A stretch of 48,873 nucleotides of DNA from Enterococcus lemanii (GTDB taxonomy: Bacteria > Bacillota > Bacilli > Lactobacillales > Enterococcaceae), in NCBI RefSeq assembly GCF_016909125.1, contig NZ_JAFBFD010000021.1, positions 1-48,873 on the forward strand, given 5' to 3'. Positions 7,603-15,064 of this stretch are shown piece after piece. Position numbers and translations under genes: made by a program. The stretch's first letter is position 1; every line of letters starts with the position of its first letter. The notes under the pieces are model-generated. The model had not been told where the DNA came from. It made no database searches and saw only the letters and a program-made list of their open reading frames with translations.

Positions 7603-7652
7603 TATTTCGTGTAAATCATTTATTTATGATAAAAGTTTAGGAGGACGAAAAG

Positions 7653-9020
7653 ATGAAAAGAAAAAACTTGAACAAATTATTAGCTAGTGGGTTAATGGTT
7701 ACGACGTTGTTAGTTGGTTGTAGTTCTGGCACGAAATCAGATGCTTCTTCTGGTGATGATGTGAGCAATGAAGTAGTAGAATCAAGTGAAATCACAAAAG
7801 AAGAGGTGACAATTAAGTTCTCTTGGTGGGGAGCGGATAATCGTCATGAAGCGATGAAAGAAGTCGCAAAACTATATGAAAAAGCTAATCCAAATGTAAC
7901 GGTTGATATTGAATATGGTGCTTGGGATGGCTGGCAAACGAAAATTTTAACTCAGCTTTCAGGTAAAACCGAAGCAGATGTCATGCAAGTAAACTATAAC
8001 TGGTTGTTTTCTTACGGCCGAGGTAAAAATGTCTTTTATAATTTGGATGAAGTGAAAAACTTTATTGATTTATCAAATTGGGATGAAAATTATTTAAAAG
8101 CGATGCAAGTTAGCGGTGAACAAGCAGCCGTTCCTCATGGAATGACGGGTCGTGTAAACTTAATGAATTCTAAATTATTTACAGAAAACGACCTAGAATT
8201 ACCCGTTACTTATACTGATTTAATCGAAGCTGGAAAAGTAATTTCAAAAGACAATACGGCTACTGGAGCAGAAAATAAATATGCTTTTACAAACATGGGA
8301 GAAGTATCTAAAGATTTATTTATCGCTCAAATGTTGTTTAACAAAACCGGTAAAGTGATGCAAACCGATGGGCAAGTTAATTATTCTGTTGAAGAGGTTG
8401 AAGAAGTTTTAAGTCAGTACAAAGCTTTTGAAGATGCAGGCGTGATGCCGACATTTGCTCAAGACCCATCCATTGAAAATGAGTCAAATCCTGAGTGGGT
8501 TAATGGCCGTACAGGTGGTATTTATGAATGGGCAAATTCACTAGGAAAATGGGTAAGTTCTTACCAAAGTGGCCAAGCAAGTGATGATTTAACAGTTGGC
8601 GCTTACTTCAACGAAACGGCGAATGAAAAACCAAATGTATATGTGAAGCCAAACTTTGGTTATGCTGTTTCACGTAATAGTAAAAATCCAGAAGTTGCGG
8701 CGGATTTTATCAACTTCATGTTCACAAATGAAGAGGCAGTAAAAGCTGCTGGGGATACATTGGGCGTTTCAAGTAACAAAGTGACTTATGATTTCCAAGA
8801 AAAACTTGCTCTAATTGACGGTTCTGTAAAACAAGGCTATGAAGTATTAGCTGAATATGACCAAACAGTAATGGACCCATATTTTGAAGACGAAAACGTA
8901 AGAAATGAACGTTATACTGCAATTGAAGCTTTCCGCTCAGGAAAATCAACTGCTGCAGAAGCTGCAAAAGATTATGTAGAAAAACAACAAAATGCATTAG
9001 ATAAATATTATAAAGACTAA
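7653..9020 (+). CDS. sugar ABC transporter substrate-binding lipoprotein (CUT1 type)
   Basis: A 455-aa extracellular solute-binding protein of family 1. A lysine-rich signal peptide ends in the lipobox LLVGC with the lipidated Cys near residue 23. A Ser/Asp/Glu-rich linker follows, then the binding domain (KFSWWGADNRHEAM, later YEWANSLGKW). The family delivers oligosaccharides to paired MalF/MalG-like permeases. AGGAGG precedes the start at 7639-7644. The neighbouring GH105 enzyme suggests unsaturated rhamnogalacturonan disaccharides as ligand. A long stem-loop separates it from the permeases, as expected if the binding protein is made in excess. Confidence 0.9.
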   Translation: MKRKNLNKLLASGLMVTTLLVGCSSGTKSDASSGDDVSNEVVESSEITKEEVTIKFSWWGADNRHEAMKEVAKLYEKANPNVTVDIEYGAWDGWQTKILTQLSGKTEADVMQVNYNWLFSYGRGKNVFYNLDEVKNFIDLSNWDENYLKAMQVSGEQAAVPHGMTGRVNLMNSKLFTENDLELPVTYTDLIEAGKVISKDNTATGAENKYAFTNMGEVSKDLFIAQMLFNKTGKVMQTDGQVNYSVEEVEEVLSQYKAFEDAGVMPTFAQDPSIENESNPEWVNGRTGGIYEWANSLGKWVSSYQSGQASDDLTVGAYFNETANEKPNVYVKPNFGYAVSRNSKNPEVAADFINFMFTNEEAVKAAGDTLGVSSNKVTYDFQEKLALIDGSVKQGYEVLAEYDQTVMDPYFEDENVRNERYTAIEAFRSGKSTAAEAAKDYVEKQQNALDKYYKD

Positions 9021-9032
9021 TAATTAGCGGCA

Positions 9033-9190
9033 AGGTTGTAACGTAAGTATAAAATGTGGCAAAATACACCAAAAGACGATTCGATTGCAAAAATCTTTCT
9101 GAGTTTTTAGCAGTAAAGAACAATTTTTTGTAAATCTACTTACTGTAATTTTGGTTATTTTACAAACAAAGAAGCTTATGTTACAACCCT
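9033..9190 (+). promoter_or_regulatory. long-range stem between binding-protein and permease genes
   Basis: AGGTTGTAACGTAAG near 9033-9047 is almost fully complementary to CTTATGTTACAACCCT at 9175-9190, enclosing about 130 nt; GTTTTTC follows. It could act as a leaky terminator or an RNase-resistant 3' end that keeps the binding-protein message more abundant than the permease message. Function is inferred. Confidence 0.45.
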
Positions 9191-9231
9191 GTTTTTCTTA
9201 TACAAAATGAAAAAAGGGGGAACAGAACCTT

Positions 9232-10116
9232 ATGAAAAAAAAGCAACATAATTATCTGATCTATTTAATGCTATTACCATGGACGATTGGCTTTTTAGTT
9301 TTTAAAGTTTATCCAATCATCGCTTCTTTTATCTATAGTTTACAAGAATATCCCATTTTAGGTGATCCAGAGTTTGTAGGTTTACAAAACTATATTGAAA
9401 TATTTACAAAAGATGATACCTTTCGTGCCTCTTTAGTTGCGACGTTAAAATACGTTTTGATTGGCACGCCTGCTGTTGTGACAGTTTCTTTCATTGTAGC
9501 GGCTATTTTGAACTTTAAATTAAAAGGGGTAAATTTCTTCCGAACCGCTTATTATATTCCATCTATTTTAGGAGGGAACGTCGCTGTTTCAATCTTATGG
9601 ACGATGTTATTTGATGTAAATGGCCCGGTAAATGGTTTTTTAAGCGTCTTTCACTTAGGAGGAGACGTCGCGATTAATTGGACAAAAGATCCAACGTTTG
9701 CCATTTTTACACTAATAATTTTAAAAACGTGGCAATTTGGGTCGACAATGCTTATTTTCTTATCTGCTTTACAAGGTGTTTCAAAATCAGTATATGAAGC
9801 AGCTGAAATGGATGGCGCAAGCAAAGTTCGACAATTGTTTAGTATTACGATTCCAATTATCACTCCTGTTATTTTGTTTAATGCCATTAACGTTTTGGTA
9901 AAAGCTTTCCAAGAATTTAACTCTGCTTATTTAATTACAAAGGGTGGACCCAATAAATCAACCTATTTCTTGAATTTATACATTTATGAACAAGCATTTC
10001 AAAATGGGAACTATGGTTATGCCAGTGCGTTAACTTGGATTTTATTAGCACTTGTGGGTGTGTTTACGATTATTATTTTTAAATCGTCGGACCACTGGGT
10101 TTACTATAACGATTAG
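9232..10116 (+). CDS. sugar ABC transporter permease, MalF/UgpA-like
   Basis: A 294-aa CUT1 permease with about six membrane helices. The EAA loop that contacts the ATPase is YEAAEMDGASKVRQLFSITIP near residue 185. AGGGGG lies about ten bases before ATG 9232. It forms the transmembrane pore with the next gene, 11 nt downstream. No ATPase is encoded here; in Firmicutes such importers usually borrow a shared MsmX-type ATPase coded elsewhere. Confidence 0.92.
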   Translation: MKKKQHNYLIYLMLLPWTIGFLVFKVYPIIASFIYSLQEYPILGDPEFVGLQNYIEIFTKDDTFRASLVATLKYVLIGTPAVVTVSFIVAAILNFKLKGVNFFRTAYYIPSILGGNVAVSILWTMLFDVNGPVNGFLSVFHLGGDVAINWTKDPTFAIFTLIILKTWQFGSTMLIFLSALQGVSKSVYEAAEMDGASKVRQLFSITIPIITPVILFNAINVLVKAFQEFNSAYLITKGGPNKSTYFLNLYIYEQAFQNGNYGYASALTWILLALVGVFTIIIFKSSDHWVYYND

Positions 10117-10127
10117 GAGGTTAAGAG

Positions 10128-10985
10128 ATGGAAATGAGTAAATCGCAGCGTAAAATCAATGAGTTGATTCGTTACGCGTTATTAATTATTGTCGGGATTA
10201 TTTTATTGTATCCATTATTTTGGATGGTTGGTTCTTCTTTTAAACAAAATCAAGATATTTTTGGTACGCTTAATATTTTCCCGCCATCAGATCGTATTGT
10301 AACAACGAATTTTAAAGAAGCTTGGCAAATTACGAAAGAGCATAATATTCTTTATTATTTTGGCAACACTTTAAAATTTTTAATTCCCAAAACAATTTTT
10401 ACCGTTTTATCTTGTTTAATTACAGCGTATGTGATTGCGCGTAAATCTTTTAAAGGGAAAAAATTTGTCTTTAGTGCAGTAATTGTCACGTTATTAATGC
10501 CAGAACTAGCTTTTCGAATTCCTTTATATTTACTGTATCGTGAAATGGGATTGTTAGATACTTTTGCTAGTTTATATATTACGGATATTTTTGCTTCATC
10601 TTCCTTTTTTGTCTTTATGATTATTCAGTTTATGCGTACCATTCCACGTGAACTAGATGAAGCCGCCGTGATGGATGGTTGCAATGATTTGCAAATTCTA
10701 TTTAAAATTATTGTTCCAGTCATTAAACCGATTTTAATCACAGTGGCGCTCCTTTGCTTTATGTGGGGAATGAATGATTTCCAAGGTCCGCTTATTTTCT
10801 TAAATAGTCCAGATAAAACCGTTCTTTCAGTTGTACTAAAACAACAACTTGATGGGGAAGCGATGGTTAATTATGGTCGCGTCTTTGCGGCTTCTTGTCT
10901 TGGATTATTACCGATGATTGCGTTATTCTTCTCTGGTTCACGCTATTTTGTGGATGGGGTTGCGAGCACAGGTGGAAAAGAATAG
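10128..10985 (+). CDS. sugar ABC transporter permease, MalG/UgpE-like
   Basis: A 285-aa CUT1 permease partner. The N-terminal helix (LLIIVGIILLYPLFWMVGSS) is typical of MalG-like proteins, and the EAA loop DEAAVMDGCNDLQILFKIIVP lies near residue 180. AGGAGG sits 7 nt before ATG 10128. It is expected to pair with the preceding permease and the lipoprotein. Confidence 0.92.
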   Translation: MEMSKSQRKINELIRYALLIIVGIILLYPLFWMVGSSFKQNQDIFGTLNIFPPSDRIVTTNFKEAWQITKEHNILYYFGNTLKFLIPKTIFTVLSCLITAYVIARKSFKGKKFVFSAVIVTLLMPELAFRIPLYLLYREMGLLDTFASLYITDIFASSSFFVFMIIQFMRTIPRELDEAAVMDGCNDLQILFKIIVPVIKPILITVALLCFMWGMNDFQGPLIFLNSPDKTVLSVVLKQQLDGEAMVNYGRVFAASCLGLLPMIALFFSGSRYFVDGVASTGGKE

Positions 10986-11016
10986 GGATAAAATACGTGG
11001 AAGGAGAAATGCAAAG

Positions 11017-11412
11017 ATGATCTTTTTAATGAAGCGAGCAATTGCGCAAGTGATTGATTTTTTTCTGGGAATATTGTTACTATTTCTAACTTTTGGTTTT
11101 TTATTACCTTGGATGCAACCAGTTATTTCAAACAATTGGCTACGAACAATTTTAGGGATGACAATCGTTAGCAGTTTGTATTTCTTACTTCAATACCCTT
11201 TTATGCAAAATGGTCAAACGATTGGCAAAGGATTTTATCGTTTGAAGATTATTTCAACCGATGAAATCCGTAAAGATATTTCAGTAGCTGTTATTTTTCA
11301 AAGAGAGATTTTGTGTAAATTAATGAGCTGTTACTTTATTTGTCTACCTTTATTGGCTGGTAAAGCTGGTGGGCATGAAGAAGCAACGCACACGAAAGTA
11401 ATTCAAATTTAA
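11017..11412 (+). CDS. RDD-family membrane protein
   Basis: A 131-aa protein with the RDD signature: Arg and Asp in the first helix (MKRAIAQVIDFFLG), then GQTIGKGFYRLKI after the second membrane segment, and a C-terminal His-containing tail ending THTKV. Three hydrophobic segments are visible. Start 11017 follows AAGGAG at 11001-11006; longer in-frame starts lie inside the permease gene. RDD proteins are poorly defined, with some linked to ion transport. Its place between importer and hydrolase suggests a supporting role in the locus, but no function can be assigned. Confidence 0.75.
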   Translation: MIFLMKRAIAQVIDFFLGILLLFLTFGFLLPWMQPVISNNWLRTILGMTIVSSLYFLLQYPFMQNGQTIGKGFYRLKIISTDEIRKDISVAVIFQREILCKLMSCYFICLPLLAGKAGGHEEATHTKVIQI

Positions 11413-11476
11413 GTAAAACGATTGATAGAAAACAAAGAAGTAAAGCGTTCGCTTGCCTTTTATAGAAGGAGAAAAA

Positions 11477-12622
11477 ATGGAAAAAATTAAAGTTTTTTTT
11501 GATGATTTACTAAATCAATCAACTCCTGACAAACCAGTCTGGAATCAAGAAGCGATTTTAGAAAATAAACCACCTGCTTGGAGTTACATTGATGGTTGTA
11601 TGTTAATTGCTGTTTTAGAGATGTATCAGAGTACGAAAGAAGAAAAATATTTTGAGTTTTTAAAAAGCTTTATTGATTTTTACGTGAATGAAAAAGGTGA
11701 AATTTTAGGGTATTCTTTAGACGCGATGAATTCAGATTCAATCAATGAAGGCAAAGTTTTATTTGTTTTATATGAGCAAACAAAAGATGAAAGGTATAAA
11801 AAAGCGATGGATTGTTTGTATGCTCAAATAAAAAAGCAACCGAGGACGCCATCAGGTAGTTTTTGGCATAAAAAAATCTATCCAAATCAAATTTGGTTAG
11901 ACGGTTTATACATGGTGCAGCCGTTTTACTTAGAATATGAGCGAAACTTTAATGCGAATCAGAATTTACCAGATATCATGCAACAATTTTACAATGTGAG
12001 TCAAAAAATGAAAGATCCCAAAACAGGTTTATACTACCATGGTTATGATGAGACGCGTAAAGCTTTTTGGGCAAATTCAGATACGGGTTGTAGTGAAAAT
12101 TTTTGGACGCGTTCGCTAGGTTGGTATGCAATGGCTCTAATTGATACAATTAGTCTTTTAAAAGATGATTATCCAAAAGAAAAAGAAACGTTGGTCATTG
12201 ATTTAACAGCGTTACTTGAAGCATTATTTGTTAATGAAGAAGCGGACTCAAAACTTTTTTATCAAGTAACCAATCAAGGAGCTAAAGAAGGTAATTATCT
12301 TGAAACGAGTGGTTCAAGCGCGATTGCTTACACTTTAATGAAGGGTGCGCGCTTAGGCGTATTGCCAGAAAACTTTTATTATAAGGGAGAAGAAATATTA
12401 AAAAATATTGTAGAGCAAAAACTTTTTTGTCATGATGGAAAATATAGATTAAAAGATATTTGCTTAGTTGCTGGTTTAGGTGGCATGCCAGGAAAAGGCC
12501 ATTATAAACAGCGAGATGGCTCTTACGAATATTATATTTCAGAACCAATTGTGGAAAATGATGCAAAAGGAATTGGACCACTCGTTTATGCCTACACAGA
12601 ATATTTAAAATCACAAAACTAA
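11477..12622 (+). CDS. GH105 unsaturated rhamnogalacturonyl hydrolase (YteR/YesR-like)
   Basis: A 381-aa family 105 glycoside hydrolase. The conserved block NEGKVLFVLYEQTKDERYKKA at 90-110 and FWHKKIYPNQIWLDGLYM at 129-146 match YteR/YesR; Asp142 aligns with the catalytic Asp of YteR, and Asp87 with its second acidic residue. There is no signal peptide, so it acts in the cytoplasm, hydrating the 4,5-unsaturated galacturonyl group of oligosaccharides made outside the cell by a lyase. No lyase is encoded here. AGAAGGAGA precedes ATG 11477, which I prefer over the in-frame upstream start at 11453. Confidence 0.9.
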   Translation: MEKIKVFFDDLLNQSTPDKPVWNQEAILENKPPAWSYIDGCMLIAVLEMYQSTKEEKYFEFLKSFIDFYVNEKGEILGYSLDAMNSDSINEGKVLFVLYEQTKDERYKKAMDCLYAQIKKQPRTPSGSFWHKKIYPNQIWLDGLYMVQPFYLEYERNFNANQNLPDIMQQFYNVSQKMKDPKTGLYYHGYDETRKAFWANSDTGCSENFWTRSLGWYAMALIDTISLLKDDYPKEKETLVIDLTALLEALFVNEEADSKLFYQVTNQGAKEGNYLETSGSSAIAYTLMKGARLGVLPENFYYKGEEILKNIVEQKLFCHDGKYRLKDICLVAGLGGMPGKGHYKQRDGSYEYYISEPIVENDAKGIGPLVYAYTEYLKSQN

Positions 12623-12664
12623 AAGAAGGACTTGATGACAAAAACATCAAGTTCTTCTTTTAAT
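12621..12664 (+). terminator. terminator of the pectin-fragment operon
   Basis: AAGAAGGACTTGATG pairs with CATCAAGTTCTTCTT (one G-U pair) around ACAAAAA and ends in TTTT. It closes the importer-GH105 operon. Confidence 0.85.
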
Positions 12665-12785
12665 TTTGTATTGTGTGGTTAGAAAATAATGAATCAATTT
12701 CTTCTTGAATCCAGTCGCTTCATATAAAATATTTGACTCAGAGGCATCGGTGAAAAAAATGAACGCTGAAAATGTTACTTTATTA

Positions 12786-12814
12786 TTGCAATTTTATTTA
12801 TACTCCGCTAATAT
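12786..12814 (+). promoter_or_regulatory. promoter of the marR-exporter operon
   Basis: TTGCAA at 12786-12791, a 17-bp spacer and TAATAT at 12809-12814. A direct repeat GGTAATTATC (12825-12834) / GGTAATTTAT (12838-12847), offset by 13 bp, lies right downstream and could be the MarR operator. Confidence 0.6.
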
Positions 12815-12863
12815 ACTTACTATTGGTAATTATCTTAGGTAATTTATGAAAGGAGCGGGTTCA

Positions 12864-13304
12864 ATGAGTAATCAACTATCAGAAGATTATATTACAGCTT
12901 GTATGGCAGCGAAACAGACTATTCAATTTTTACCAAATCCACCAGTTGGGTTGCAGCGTCGCCATGTTTATTTAATTAAAATTTGTCATGATTTGTCACA
13001 AAAGTTAAATGAAGTTCGAGTCAGTGATATTGCAGAGACCGTTAATGTTACGATGCCTAGCATTACTAGAGATATTAAAGTCTTAGAAGAAAATGGTTAT
13101 TTAGTAAAAGAAGAAAATAGTGAAGATAAACGAGTCGTTAATCTTCAATTAACGCCAAAAGGAATCGAGCTTTATCAAAATCTGATTTATGATTTTCATA
13201 AAAAAAATAGCGAGTTGCTGAAAGAAATTCCTGAAGAAGAGATTAAAACGACCATTCAGACAATCATTAAAATCTACAATTTAATGGAGCAAGAATATCT
13301 TTGA
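12864..13304 (+). CDS. MarR-family transcriptional regulator
   Basis: A 146-aa winged-helix protein. The DNA-binding core is RVSDIAETVNVTMPSITRDI followed by the wing KEENSEDKRVVNLQLTPKG. Start 12864 is chosen because AAAGGAGC (12849-12856) precedes it; the in-frame ATG at 12846 lies upstream of that site. The next gene, a multidrug exporter half, begins 23 nt later, so this is probably a local repressor relieved by a drug-like ligand. Confidence 0.9.
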   Translation: MSNQLSEDYITACMAAKQTIQFLPNPPVGLQRRHVYLIKICHDLSQKLNEVRVSDIAETVNVTMPSITRDIKVLEENGYLVKEENSEDKRVVNLQLTPKGIELYQNLIYDFHKKNSELLKEIPEEEIKTTIQTIIKIYNLMEQEYL

Positions 13305-13327
13305 AATAATCAGAAGGAGAATCATTT

Positions 13328-15064
13328 ATGTACAAAACAATTAGTAAGTCAATGCGGCAATACAAGTTGCCGTCGTTTTTAACGATGCTTTTTTTAGCAC
13401 TAGAAGTGTCTGCTGAAATATTTATTCCATTTTTGATGGCAAAAGTCTTAGACAAAGGGCTAATGAAAGGTGATATGGCCTATGTTTTAAAAATCGGAGC
13501 CTTAATGTTTGTAATTGCCTGTCTATCCATGCTTTTTGGCGCTTTAGGTGGGAAATTCTCATCAGAAGCAGCGGTTGGATTTTCAACGAATCTTCGCCAT
13601 GATATTTATAAAAACATTCAAACGTTTGCTTTTGATAATATTGATAAATATTCCTCATCAAGCTTAATTACACGCTTAACAACGGATATATCAAATATTC
13701 AAATGGCCTTTCAAATGATTTTAAAAACAATTATTCGTGCGCCATTTATGATTATTTTTGCCTTTTCAATGGCTAGTTTTATTAATTTGAAACTTGCATT
13801 AACTATTTTAATTGTACTGCCAATTTTAGGGGGTGCCTTAATTGGATTAGTATTTAAGGTGCATCCTTATTTTATTGAGGTATTCAAAAAATACGATCAT
13901 CTAAATCGAACAGTTCAAGAAAATATCAATGGCGTTCGGGTAGTGAAGTCATTTGTGCGTGAGGAACAAGAAATTAGTAAATTTAAACAGGCTTCGGAAG
14001 ATATCAAGCAAAATTTTATGAAAGCTGAAAAAATTATTGCTTTAAACAATCCCGTCATGCAAATAGGGATCTATACGACCTTATTATTGGTTTATTGGTT
14101 TGGTGCGAAATACGTGGTCGGTGGTAGTATGACGGCTGGTGAGTTAACGAGTTTTATTACTTATATGATGCAAATTTTAAATAGCTTAATGATGATTTCG
14201 ATGATTTTCGTAATGATTGTCATCTCAGAAGCTTCGATTGAGCGAGTAAGCGAAGTATTAAATGAAAAGCCAACGTTAGTTAATCCAACCAACCCAATAA
14301 TGGAAATTGAAAATGGCGAAATTGAATTTAGAAATGTTCAATTTAAATACAACGATTCTTCTGAAGAAGCAGATTTATCCGAAATTAATTTAAAAATAAA
14401 ATCAGGCGAAACAATAGGAATTATTGGTGGAACTGGCAGTGGAAAGAGTTCTTTAATTCAATTAATACCTAGACTCTACGACGTTTCAGCCGGTGAAGTG
14501 CTCGTTTCTGGTCGAAATGTCAAAGAATACGATCTTGTTACTTTACGTGATCAGATTGCGATGGTTTTGCAAAAAAACACGCTGTTTTCTGGTACCATTA
14601 GCGAAAATTTACGCTGGGGTGATCAGACAGCTTCTCAAACAGAAATCAAGCACATGGCCTCGTTAGCTCAAGCCGATGGTTTTGTCGAATCTTTCCCAGA
14701 TGGGTATGAGACGATGTTAGACCAAGGTGGCTCAAACGTGTCAGGTGGACAAAAACAGCGCTTGACGATTGCTCGTGCACTACTTAAAAAACCAAAAATA
14801 TTAATTTTGGATGATTCCACAAGTGCGGTTGATACAAAAACGGATGCCTATATTCGACGCGCTTTTAATGAAGAAATTCCAAATACGACAAAAATTATTG
14901 TTGCACAAAGAATTGCATCGATTCAAGATTCTGATCGAATTGTCGTTTTAAATGAAGGGAAAATTGATGGCATTGGGACGCATGAGGAGTTGATGGCCCA
15001 AAATGCCATTTATCAAGAAGTATATGCCTCTCAAATGAAAGGAGGAGCAGTAGATGAAAAATAA
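13328..15064 (+). CDS. heterodimeric ABC multidrug exporter, subunit with degenerate ATPase site
   Basis: A 578-aa half-transporter: six membrane helices (about 15-300), then an ATPase domain. Walker A GGTGSGKSS is at 367-375 and the signature VSGGQ at 471-475. Walker B ends in Asp-Asp (495-496), so the catalytic Glu is Asp. The switch His is Gln527 (IIVAQRIAS). These changes are the hallmark of the non-catalytic partner in heterodimeric exporters such as enterococcal EfrAB/EfrCD, Bacillus BmrCD and lactococcal LmrCD. It overlaps the next gene by 11 nt. Export of cationic drugs is a family-based inference. Confidence 0.9.
   Translation: MYKTISKSMRQYKLPSFLTMLFLALEVSAEIFIPFLMAKVLDKGLMKGDMAYVLKIGALMFVIACLSMLFGALGGKFSSEAAVGFSTNLRHDIYKNIQTFAFDNIDKYSSSSLITRLTTDISNIQMAFQMILKTIIRAPFMIIFAFSMASFINLKLALTILIVLPILGGALIGLVFKVHPYFIEVFKKYDHLNRTVQENINGVRVVKSFVREEQEISKFKQASEDIKQNFMKAEKIIALNNPVMQIGIYTTLLLVYWFGAKYVVGGSMTAGELTSFITYMMQILNSLMMISMIFVMIVISEASIERVSEVLNEKPTLVNPTNPIMEIENGEIEFRNVQFKYNDSSEEADLSEINLKIKSGETIGIIGGTGSGKSSLIQLIPRLYDVSAGEVLVSGRNVKEYDLVTLRDQIAMVLQKNTLFSGTISENLRWGDQTASQTEIKHMASLAQADGFVESFPDGYETMLDQGGSNVSGGQKQRLTIARALLKKPKILILDDSTSAVDTKTDAYIRRAFNEEIPNTTKIIVAQRIASIQDSDRIVVLNEGKIDGIGTHEELMAQNAIYQEVYASQMKGGAVDEK

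Larger units (their letters stand above)
7287..7652. other. intergenic region between araC-type gene and importer: terminator, promoter, cre-like site
   Basis: No gene is seen. It holds a terminator (7317-7349), an imperfect inverted repeat AAAACnTTGT...ACAAGTTTT at 7412-7434, a perfect AT-rich 10-bp inverted repeat at 7438-7459, a promoter at 7558-7585 and a cre-like sequence at 7588-7602. The two repeats are candidates for regulator binding, without further support. Confidence 0.5.
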
